From the NCBI GenBank assembly GCA_040222275.1, contig JAVKDJ010000036.1:1-64000 (forward strand): 64,000 nucleotides of DNA, read 5' to 3'. Shown piece after piece: positions 44,739 to 52,603 of the stretch. The DNA comes from CAXBNB01 sp040222275. GTDB lineage: Bacteria; Bacteroidota; Bacteroidia; Cytophagales; Cyclobacteriaceae. Under the pieces are notes generated by a model, which was not told the origin of the DNA, did no database searches, and saw only the letters and a program-made list of their open reading frames with translations. A program made the position numbers and the translations under genes. Every line of letters begins with the position of its first letter. Position 1 is the stretch's first letter.

Positions 44739-45806
44739 TTAACTGCTGGCTTTTTTTTCGTATCTCAGCCAATTTGTTAAACTTAATCGTGCCAATTGTA
44801 ACGTTTTTAATCTCATAAGCCAGTCATCTTCTTTTTTGTCTATATGATCTCTAGAAAATTCATAATCTCCAATAAATAGTTGTCCGTTATGTGCAATCTT
44901 GCATCTCAAATTATATATCTTATTGTACACTTCTTCAGAGTCACCTGCAGCTGCAACAAATTTCTTAAGAAATTCTTTAAACTTTATTTTTATTCCCCAG
45001 ATTGGTCTCCCACACTTTTGACAGGTAAAAGGAGAGTTGGTAACAGTTTTACAGTTTTGGCAATCAAATTCAACTCGCTTGTCTGAGTATTCTAGTCCAA
45101 CAAATGACTCAATTGCTGAAACATATGATAGAAATGCGAGACTCCTTTTATAGTCAGAAATGTCTATTCCATCACAAATCAAAGCAACTGAAGCTTTGAT
45201 CTTTTTTAAAGTCTTTGTTGAAAGTGAATAGTAATTATCAAGGCTAGCCTTAATTGTTGAAGGAAAAGTAATCTCGCCCTTTTCATCTTCCACAGGATTG
45301 TTTGTGAAGTATTCATAGTATGGCGAAATAAACCTTGTTTCTGGATATAATAGTTTTGTATATTCTGTAATTTTTAATTCTTGTCTTAATCCAGGATAAA
45401 CATAGGCTCCAAAAGTCCAAGAACTATACTGATCATTATATAAGTCGGTTTGCTCATGAGTAAGCTTGTCAAATCCACAGTTTGGAGTCATAATTCCCCA
45501 TTGATCTCGATTGGATTTGTATTTGAAGAAACGGTGGTTACTCAAAACAGAAAGTATATTTAATACTTCAAATTCAGCTACTTGTTGTGCAGTCAAATCG
45601 TCAAAAATGTCAATGTCAAGAGGGGTTCTATTTTTATCAAAATCTACAAAGTATTCAATAAAGAATGGAAAGTCTTTGTTGTAAGGGCTTTGAGGAGCAA
45701 GTTTTGAATCAATAGGCAAAATTTGAAACTTATCTTTAAAACGGAATTGACTTTTTAGTGGAGTCTTCGAAAAGGCAACACTTCGATAAAATTTTCTCAT
45801 TTTCAT
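44739..45806 (-). CDS. Unknown protein with zinc ribbon and HEPN-like motif
   Basis: A 355-residue cytoplasmic protein. Cys249, Cys252, Cys262 and Cys265 (CQNC ... CQKC) form a zinc ribbon. It is followed by RCKIAH at 301-306, the Rx4H pattern of HEPN domains, as in Apea-like proteins linked to phage defence. The DNA is visibly AT-richer than the flanks, which suggests transfer. It is separated from both neighbours by over 200 bp. Function not assigned; a nucleic-acid or abortive-infection role is a guess. Confidence 0.6.
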   Translation of the reverse strand: MKMRKFYRSVAFSKTPLKSQFRFKDKFQILPIDSKLAPQSPYNKDFPFFIEYFVDFDKNRTPLDIDIFDDLTAQQVAEFEVLNILSVLSNHRFFKYKSNRDQWGIMTPNCGFDKLTHEQTDLYNDQYSSWTFGAYVYPGLRQELKITEYTKLLYPETRFISPYYEYFTNNPVEDEKGEITFPSTIKASLDNYYSLSTKTLKKIKASVALICDGIDISDYKRSLAFLSYVSAIESFVGLEYSDKRVEFDCQNCKTVTNSPFTCQKCGRPIWGIKIKFKEFLKKFVAAAGDSEEVYNKIYNLRCKIAHNGQLFIGDYEFSRDHIDKKEDDWLMRLKTLQLARLSLTNWLRYEKKASS

Positions 45807-46100
45807 TTTTTTAAGCTGGCAGCTAACCTTTAGCTTTTTAGCTATTATTCTTCCAAGAAAGAAATGAATAGCAGGTGGCTTTTCATAGTATGTTACAGAA
45901 TTTCAACATGGTACATTCACAACGGCTGTCAAACCAAGACATAGAACTCACCCCACTAAAATAGAAAATAAATCACTTTAGCCGTTATTTTCCTTGCAAA
46001 TTAAGAGATCAAAAGAGCTGTTCAGCCAAACAAGAATAATGTACATGCCCGGAAGTGATCCTTGAAAAAATCTACAACAGAATCAATAAGGGCAAAAAAG

Positions 46101-46125
46101 AAAAAGGCCTCCTTTTCAGGAAGCC
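46101..46125 (-). terminator. Terminator of the sulfatase gene
   Basis: On the minus strand GGCTTCC-TGAAAA-GGAGGCC (one G-U pair) is followed by TTTTT and further T, 33 bp beyond the sulfatase stop. The rest of the 45807-46157 gap shows nothing I can support. Confidence 0.75.
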
Positions 46126-46157
46126 CTTCCAGTCTTAGTTACCTTTTCCTCAAAGGC

Positions 46158-47735
46158 TTATTTATTCCTTTTTTCTCTGGCTTCCAGATACCTTTCCAGG
46201 TGCATCTTGTCGTTCTCGTCGCTATCGCCATATTTTTCCCGCATGTTGGTCAGGCGCTTGTGCATATTTTCCCTTACTGAGGCGTATGCCGGGTCGTTGT
46301 AAACATTGTTCATTTCGGAAGGGTCCTGCTCCAGGTCGTACAGTTCCCATTCGTCTATGTCGTAGTAAAAATGGATCAGTTTGTACCTGTCTGTCCTTAC
46401 CCCATAATGGCGCTTTACCTGGTGCGCCCCGGGGTACTCATAGTAGGTGTAGTAGATGGCATCTCTCCATTCGGAGGTAGCGCCATTCACCACCTGCCGG
46501 AAAGACTCTCCCTGGATATCACCGGAAATGGCAGCCCCTGCATAATCCAAAAACGTAGGGGCAAAATCTATATTCTGCACCATCTGGTTTACCTGCAGGC
46601 CTGGTTTTATCTCCCTGGGATAACGCATTAGAATGGGGGTCCTGAGGGATTCCTCATACATAAACCTTTTGTCGAACCAGCCATGTTCGCCCAGGTAAAA
46701 GCCCTGGTCGGAGGTATAGACCACAATGGTATTTTCGGTGAGGCCATTTTCATCCAGGTAGTCGAGCACTTCGCCCACCCCATCGTCCACCGACTGGATA
46801 CACCTCAGGTAGTCTTTGATGTAGCGGTTGTATTTCCATTTCCCAAGTTCTTTCCCCTGCAGGCCTGCCGCACGGAAGGCATCATTTTTTGGGGTGTAGG
46901 CTCCCAGCCAGGCTTTCAGTTGGTTGTCATCAAATCGCTTGAGCTGCGCCCCAAGCCTGGTAGAGTCCCCATTCGGGTCAACGATCAGCTTGAAATCGTG
47001 CCCCCACCTGGCATGGCCGTCTATTTGCATTTCCTGCTCCCTGGCCGCTGTGCCCCGGCCTTCATAGTCATCGAAGTAGTTGGCAGGTGGGTCGAAAGTT
47101 TTGTCGTCGAACAGGGTAAGGTACTTTTCTTCCGGCTTCCAGTTGCGGTGTGGGGCCTTTTGGTGGTACATCAGGAGAAATGGTTTTTCTTTGTCCCTTT
47201 TTTTATCCAGCCAATCAAGCGCCAGGTCGGTGGTAATGGTGGTCACATAGCCGGGTATTCGTTTTTTTACGCCGTTTTCGATAAAATCGGGATTGTAGTA
47301 ATGCCCCTGTCCAGGCAATACGTTGGAGTAATCAAACCCCTGAGGAAGCCCGTTGAGGTGGATTTTCCCAATCAGGGCTGTGGCATATCCTGCACTTTGC
47401 AGCATTTTGGGGAAACTGGCCTGTCCCCAGTCAAAGGGCTGTACGTTATCCACTTTGCCGTTGACAAAACTATGCTTGCCTGTGAGGATGGCCGCCCTGC
47501 TGGGGGCACATATCGAATTGGTAACAAAGCCTTTGTGGAATATGGCACCTTCCCTGGCAATTCGATCAATATTGGGGGTGTTGTTGAGCCCATGGCCATA
47601 AGCACTCACTGCCTGAAAGGCATGGTCGTCAGACATGATGAACAGGATATTGGGTGGTTGCTGGGTTTCGGTCTTTTTAGTGTTGCAGGAAAGGCAGATT
47701 AGCACCAAAAAGGCAATGAGGTTGGGTTTGTACAT
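46158..47735 (-). CDS. Sulfatase (formylglycine type), lipoprotein
   Basis: A 525-residue sulfatase with lipobox CLSC (Cys17), MSDDHAFQA metal site, and CAPSR at 76-80 with Cys76 as formylglycine precursor. Further marks: GKIHLNG, YHQKAPHRNWKPEEKY, YTSDQGFYLGEHGWFDKRFM and EESLRTPILMRYP. The SDDHAxQA start and the late SDQGFYLGEHGW resemble choline/iduronate-sulfatase-like subgroups rather than the other three enzymes here. It is followed by a good terminator and so is probably its own transcript or the end of one. Confidence 0.94.
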   Translation of the reverse strand: MYKPNLIAFLVLICLSCNTKKTETQQPPNILFIMSDDHAFQAVSAYGHGLNNTPNIDRIAREGAIFHKGFVTNSICAPSRAAILTGKHSFVNGKVDNVQPFDWGQASFPKMLQSAGYATALIGKIHLNGLPQGFDYSNVLPGQGHYYNPDFIENGVKKRIPGYVTTITTDLALDWLDKKRDKEKPFLLMYHQKAPHRNWKPEEKYLTLFDDKTFDPPANYFDDYEGRGTAAREQEMQIDGHARWGHDFKLIVDPNGDSTRLGAQLKRFDDNQLKAWLGAYTPKNDAFRAAGLQGKELGKWKYNRYIKDYLRCIQSVDDGVGEVLDYLDENGLTENTIVVYTSDQGFYLGEHGWFDKRFMYEESLRTPILMRYPREIKPGLQVNQMVQNIDFAPTFLDYAGAAISGDIQGESFRQVVNGATSEWRDAIYYTYYEYPGAHQVKRHYGVRTDRYKLIHFYYDIDEWELYDLEQDPSEMNNVYNDPAYASVRENMHKRLTNMREKYGDSDENDKMHLERYLEAREKRNK

Positions 47736-47825
47736 GAAATTGAAGTTTTGGTTTGTGTAAGGTCATAAAAGGCAAAAATCATGCGCAAATAAACAAATCA
47801 AACCACTAATGCCTTTTAAAACAAA

Positions 47826-47854
47826 CACCCCTGCATTTTTCAAGTACAGGGGTG
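47826..47854 (-). terminator. Hairpin after the TIM-barrel isomerase gene
   Basis: CACCCCTG and CAGGGGTG form a perfect 8-bp stem with a 13-nt loop, 26 bp beyond the isomerase stop. On the minus strand TTTGTTTT follows, on the plus strand TATTTTTTG, so it could work in both directions. Confidence 0.75.
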
Positions 47855-47880
47855 GTCTATTTTTTGTTTTTATGGACTGA

Positions 47881-48933
47881 TCAAAGTCCCAGTATTTTTT
47901 TGTTCAACTCTTCGTCTGGTCCTCCTCCGGCAAAATCGTCGAAGGCCTTTTCCGTAACATTGATGATGTGTTTTTGGATAAATGGTGCCCCTTCTTCAGC
48001 TCCCTGCTGGGCGCTTTTGATGCAGCATTCCCATTCCATCACGGCCCATCCATCAAACCCATATTGGGATAGCTTGGAGAATATTCCTGCGAAATCCACC
48101 TGCCCATCACCCAATGACCTAAACCTGCCTGGCCGCTCTGTCCAATCGGAGAAACTGCCATAAACACCTGCCCTGCCGGTGGGGTTGAACTCCGCATCCT
48201 TCACATGGAACATCTTAATGAACTCATGATAGATATCGATGTGCTGGAGGTAGTCTAATTGCTGTAATACATAGTGGCTGGGGTCGTAGAGCATATTGGC
48301 CCTGGCGTGATTGCCTGTGGCTTCCCTGAACCGCTCGAAGGTAATCCCGTCGTGCAGGTCTTCTCCTGGGTGCAGCTCATAGCATACGTCCACTCCGTTT
48401 TTGTCGAATTCGTTGAGTATTGGCAGCCAACGGGCGGCCAGTTCCTTGAAGCCCATCTCTACCAGTCCGGCCGGGCGCTGTGGCCATGGGTAAAATGTAT
48501 GCCAAAGCAATGCCCCGGAAAAGGTGGCATGTGCTGTGAGCCCAAAGTTCTTGCTGGCTTTGGCGGCCAGCTTCAGTTGGTCCACCGCCCAGGCAGTACG
48601 CGCTTTGTCATCCCCCCTGACACTATCCGGCGCAAAACCATCAAACATGGCACCATAAGCGGGGTTGACCGCCACGAGCTGACCCTGCAAATGAGTGGAC
48701 AACTCGGTAATCTGCAAACCGGCATCTTCTACTATACCTTTTACTTCATCTACGTAGGCCTGGCTTTCTGCTGCCTTCTTCAGGTCGATCGCTCTACCAT
48801 CCCAGGTGGGTATTTGTACTCCCTTGTAGCCTAACCCTGCTGCCCACTGGCACACACTCTTGAGGTTGTTGAACGGTTCTACATCGTCCATAAACTGAGC
48901 CAGAAATACAGCTGGTCCTTTTATTGTGTTCAT
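47881..48933 (-). CDS. Sugar phosphate isomerase/epimerase-like TIM-barrel protein
   Basis: A 350-residue cytoplasmic TIM-barrel of the AP-endonuclease-2/xylose-isomerase-like group. Metal ligands are likely Glu in CYELHPGED, Asp and His in LYDPSHYVLQ, His in MFHVKDAEF and Glu in AVMEWECC. It is 102 bp downstream of a Gfo/Idh/MocA oxidoreductase, a pairing common in inositol- or keto-sugar catabolic clusters. Substrate unknown. Unlike the paralogue at 2192 it has no export signal. Confidence 0.9.
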   Translation of the reverse strand: MNTIKGPAVFLAQFMDDVEPFNNLKSVCQWAAGLGYKGVQIPTWDGRAIDLKKAAESQAYVDEVKGIVEDAGLQITELSTHLQGQLVAVNPAYGAMFDGFAPDSVRGDDKARTAWAVDQLKLAAKASKNFGLTAHATFSGALLWHTFYPWPQRPAGLVEMGFKELAARWLPILNEFDKNGVDVCYELHPGEDLHDGITFERFREATGNHARANMLYDPSHYVLQQLDYLQHIDIYHEFIKMFHVKDAEFNPTGRAGVYGSFSDWTERPGRFRSLGDGQVDFAGIFSKLSQYGFDGWAVMEWECCIKSAQQGAEEGAPFIQKHIINVTEKAFDDFAGGGPDEELNKKILGL

Positions 48934-49035
48934 ACTCTATTCTATTTTAATATTCAGTAATTAATAGTTTTAGTTATTGGTCGGTTTTCCTTTGGCCCGA
49001 TATTTCAGCCTTTGTTTAACCATTGATCTAACGGG

Positions 49036-50205
49036 TCATTCCAAATCCACCCATTTCCCATCGGCCTGCGAAGACTCGATCACTTTGTCCACAAAATCCA
49101 TTCCCCTCACTCCTTCATCTGCAGTTGGGAAATCGTACAGGCTATTGTCTATTTTTTCATTGTTCAAACGTGCCTGAATGCTCAGTGCGAAATTGCGGTA
49201 AATATTGGCGAAAGCCTCGAAATATCCTTCCGGATGACCTGCAGGCAACCGAGTATGCGCCAGGGCGTGCTCAGAAAGGTAGGCATTCATTCCTCCGGTT
49301 CGGAAAGTTTGAGCCGGAGCATCCAGCCACTTCACCTGTAGGGTATTGCAATCGCAATGGTTCCATTCCACGCCACCCTTTTCACCAAATACCCTTATTT
49401 TTATGTTGTTTTCTTCTCCTGCTGCTACCTGGCTCGAAAACAAAACACCTGTGGCACCATTTTCGAAGCGCAAGAGCATACCTGCATCATCGTCCAGCCT
49501 GCGGCCATCTACAAAAGATTTGATGTCTGCGGATAGTGAGGTCATCTTCAAACCAGAGACATATTCAGCCATGTTCGCCGCATGTGTACCTATATCGCCG
49601 ATGCACCCTCCTTTACCTGACCGTTCAGGGTCTGTGCGCCATCCTGCCTGCTTAAACCCCTCGCTTTCCAGTGCTTCGGACAGCCAGCCCTGCGGATATT
49701 CTACATATACTTTTCGGATTTTGCCCAGTTTGCCACTTTTCACCATTTGCCTTGCCTCCTTTACCATAGGGTACCCGGTATAGGTGTGCGTCAGGGCAAG
49801 TATCAACCCCGATTGGTTTACTTTATCCGATATTTCCTCGGCTTCTTGCATAGAAAAACTCAGTGGCTTGTCTATAATGACGTGAAAACCGTGCTCCATG
49901 GCCATCATGGCCGGGCCGTGGTGTACGTGGTTTGGAGTGACTATAGATACACAATCCATGCGGACATCTTCGGGTAGTTCTGATTCCTTCTCTATCATTT
50001 GCTGCCAGGAACCATATACCCTGTCCTGATCGAGGTAAAGAGACTCTCCGGTTGCCCTGGATTTTTCAGGGTCGCTGCTAAAGACCCCACATACTAATTC
50101 TAAATGCCCATCCAGTGCGGCTGCACTCCTGTGCACCGAACCAATGAAAGCTTCCAAACTTCCCCCGACCATTCCCATTCGGATTTTCCGTTTGCTCATT
50201 GTCAA
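49036..50205 (-). CDS. Gfo/Idh/MocA-family oxidoreductase
   Basis: A 389-residue enzyme with the N-terminal Rossmann motif GMVGGSLEAFIG, DKPLSFS near residue 115 and GGCIGDIGTHAANM, where the Asp and His fit the family's active site. Upstream of the TIM-barrel isomerase on the same strand. Likely acts on a sugar or inositol derivative from the locus. It differs strongly from the paralogue at 41780-42847. Confidence 0.92.
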   Translation of the reverse strand: MTMSKRKIRMGMVGGSLEAFIGSVHRSAAALDGHLELVCGVFSSDPEKSRATGESLYLDQDRVYGSWQQMIEKESELPEDVRMDCVSIVTPNHVHHGPAMMAMEHGFHVIIDKPLSFSMQEAEEISDKVNQSGLILALTHTYTGYPMVKEARQMVKSGKLGKIRKVYVEYPQGWLSEALESEGFKQAGWRTDPERSGKGGCIGDIGTHAANMAEYVSGLKMTSLSADIKSFVDGRRLDDDAGMLLRFENGATGVLFSSQVAAGEENNIKIRVFGEKGGVEWNHCDCNTLQVKWLDAPAQTFRTGGMNAYLSEHALAHTRLPAGHPEGYFEAFANIYRNFALSIQARLNNEKIDNSLYDFPTADEGVRGMDFVDKVIESSQADGKWVDLE

Positions 50206-50817
50206 TTTATTAAGATTTTGAAAACGATTGAATACACTGCATCATGAATAAGTAAAGCCATGGCTATAAATCTGTCGGGGTTTTCCTGTTGTTTTGGTTT
50301 TGCCCGGTAAAGACAAACAAAAACGCTCCATTTCCATCAAACCCCGCTCGATCAAGCTGGAAATTGTCATCTCAAAAATTTCGTTCTATGTGATTTATGA
50401 TAGGTAATCTTATTTACATACAATTTGATCATCAGCCCGATTACAAACGAACATAGTCAGTTATCCTTTTACATTTCTCCTCATGCCGGAGAGGCACCTA
50501 CTTTTCCTAGATGAAAAGTAGGCAAAAATCATGGAAAATTTAACGCTCAAGGCCTTTGCCCTCATCCGCTCGCCAACCTGTCTGCCGAACAGGCAGGTTT
50601 TCCACCCTCCCTCCTTGTCGTCTGCCCAATGAGCCGACTTTACTCAAATCCTAACCCTTTTTCGTTTGTTACCAAGAAAATCACTTCTGATAATTCTATC
50701 ACTCACACCAATTCCTGTAAAGCCAAAATTTTTCTCTAAACGAAAAGCCAATTTAAAACAAAATTGTATTCCGCAAAAGCAGCACAGGCCTTAATTGTGG
50801 ATTTGGCAAATGTCGGA
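50206..50817. other. Gene-free gap with two hairpins
   Basis: No supported gene. CCTACTTTTC/GAAAAGTAGG (50497-50522) is a perfect 10-bp stem and AACCTGTCTG/CAGGCAGGTT (50575-50599) a 10-bp stem with one mismatch. The DNA between them (CGCTCAAGGCCTTTGCCCTC) is more GC-rich than the flanks. The second hairpin is related to that at 5986-6011. This looks like a dispersed non-coding element. Confidence 0.6.
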
Positions 50818-51489
50818 TTACAATGCTACTGGTATATACACCTGAAACCTAAAAGAAAACATGTTGTCGTGCCCGGCCTTCGTGCCCCAATCCGATATAT
50901 TGTCGAGGTAGTCGGTCAATGTGTTGTGGTAGCCCAACTGGATACCTACAGAAAAATCATTGGGCAAAACATACAGCATACCCACTTGGGTGGGGAGCGT
51001 CAGCGTGATATTGCCATAGGTCTCGTTCAGGGCCCGTGTAGAAAGCTGGTCAATGAGGCTGGCGTTGAATTCATCCTGGGGCTGAAACCTCATCAAGCCG
51101 ATTCCCTGCGATGCATAGACCTTAATCCTTTCTTTGTTCAAAATATTGTAGTGCAATTCATAGTTGAACCCTACTACGCTTGTGGTAAAAAACCTATTGG
51201 GCTCGGGGGTTGTCTGACTACCATCATCGAAACTGTAGTTGATGTTTTGTCCTGTTACAGAACCTATCGTAAGCGCAAAGTTGCCATGGACTTTTTTGAA
51301 CCGATTGAGTTTGATGCCTGCATGTACGACCATAGACCATTTGCTGAAGCTATCGCTCAGGTCACCTTTGTAAGCTGCCGGCCCCACGCCAAAGAATACT
51401 TCTTTTCGTGGGACATCACTTTCCTGAGCCAGCACAACGTTGGCCATGAAAATCAGGTACAGAAAACAACTAATCACACGCTTTACCAC
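50818..51489 (-). CDS. Outer membrane beta-barrel protein, unknown role
   Basis: A 223-residue secreted protein (signal ending VVLAQ). Alternating strands such as EVFFGVGPAAYKGDL, MVVHAGIKLN, YELHYNIL, SVGIQLGYHNTLTDYLD and the aromatic-poor end FRFQVYIPVAL fit a small (about 8-stranded) outer membrane barrel of the PorT/OmpW-like type common in Bacteroidota. A frame on the opposite strand is longer but lacks such features. No functional assignment. Confidence 0.75.
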   Translation of the reverse strand: MVKRVISCFLYLIFMANVVLAQESDVPRKEVFFGVGPAAYKGDLSDSFSKWSMVVHAGIKLNRFKKVHGNFALTIGSVTGQNINYSFDDGSQTTPEPNRFFTTSVVGFNYELHYNILNKERIKVYASQGIGLMRFQPQDEFNASLIDQLSTRALNETYGNITLTLPTQVGMLYVLPNDFSVGIQLGYHNTLTDYLDNISDWGTKAGHDNMFSFRFQVYIPVAL

Positions 51490-51705
51490 CTCATTTCAGA
51501 TTTTGATCAAAACAAAAGGAAAATTAACTGATAAATTTTTGATCTGTATTGGGATATGGAAATAAATACTGGTTCTGACCTGACAATTAACCAAACTATC
51601 AGCCACCCTTTATTTTCAGGGCTCGGGGATGTCTTAATACGTATGGGATAAAGGTTAAATAACGATTATTTTATATATTACTTTTCCAACCTATACCAAA
51701 ACAAA

Positions 51706-52572
51706 ATGGATAAAGTTTCTACCCTCATCCTGGCCGTTTCATTGATCATCATCATGCTAGGCATGGGATTGTCGCTGGTCATAGACGATTTCAAAAGAAT
51801 AGTGGTTTACCCGAAAGCCATCGTTGTTGGGCTAACGAACCAATTGGTGCTTTTGCCACTTATTGGTTTTACTGTAGCTTCAATTTTTCCATTGAGGCCG
51901 GAAATTGCAGTCGGCGTAATGATCCTGGCAGCCTGCCCCGGAGGGCCTACCTCCAATCTGATCACACATTTGGCAAAAGGCGATATTGCTTTGTCAGTTT
52001 CGCTCACTGCGCTTAGTAGCATCATTACCATTTTCACCATCCCATTGATTGTCAACCTCGCCCTAACCCACTTTCTGGATGAAGGGAAAATCATCAAACT
52101 GGATGTGGTACAAACTATTTTGCAGATTATGGTCATCATCGTAATACCAGTCGGTATAGGCATGCTCGTCCGGCATTATAAAACAAGCTTCGCCATGAAA
52201 ATGGCCAAACCCGTAAGGAAAGGTTCAGCAATAGTGATCACGCTGGTCATTCTGGGCATTCTTTTTAAGGAAAAAGACAACCTGCTTTCCTATTTTCAGG
52301 AAGCCGGAATTGTATCTTTAATCCTGAATGCTGCTACCATGTTGGTGGGGTACTATACATCGAAGCTATTCAGCATCCGCAACGAAAGGGCCATTTCCAT
52401 ATCTATCGAATCTGGCATCCAGAACGGGACACTGGCTATTTCAATAGCTGTGGTGCTATTGGAAAACACGGCATTTGCCATTGCCCCTGCCATTTATAGC
52501 ATTCTCATGTTTTTCACAGGGGGTATTGCCATATATTTAGGATCCAGAAGCATGGCTACTGCAAAAGTTTAG
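51706..52572 (+). CDS. Bile acid:sodium symporter (BASS) family transporter
   Basis: A 288-residue membrane protein with about 9-10 spans. ACPGGPTSNLITHLAKGDIA, then LSVSLTALSSI, is the conserved first crossing region and ESGIQNGTLAISIA the second, both typical of the BASS family (sodium-coupled import of organic anions, for example bile acids or pyruvate). It stands alone on the plus strand, convergent with purF. Substrate unknown. Confidence 0.93.
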   Translation: MDKVSTLILAVSLIIIMLGMGLSLVIDDFKRIVVYPKAIVVGLTNQLVLLPLIGFTVASIFPLRPEIAVGVMILAACPGGPTSNLITHLAKGDIALSVSLTALSSIITIFTIPLIVNLALTHFLDEGKIIKLDVVQTILQIMVIIVIPVGIGMLVRHYKTSFAMKMAKPVRKGSAIVITLVILGILFKEKDNLLSYFQEAGIVSLILNAATMLVGYYTSKLFSIRNERAISISIESGIQNGTLAISIAVVLLENTAFAIAPAIYSILMFFTGGIAIYLGSRSMATAKV

Positions 52573-52603
52573 GGACCAATAACTTGGGGAAAATTGGCAC
52601 GAA

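Noticed and set aside
46683..47702. Long + strand open frame (339 codons) opposite the sulfatase gene
   Set aside because: It mirrors a gene with a full set of sulfatase motifs and shows no domain, signal peptide or neighbours of its own.
50764..51531. + strand frame (255 codons) opposite the outer membrane barrel gene
   Set aside because: The minus-strand frame has a signal peptide and barrel-like strands, the plus-strand one is Cys/His-rich without pattern.
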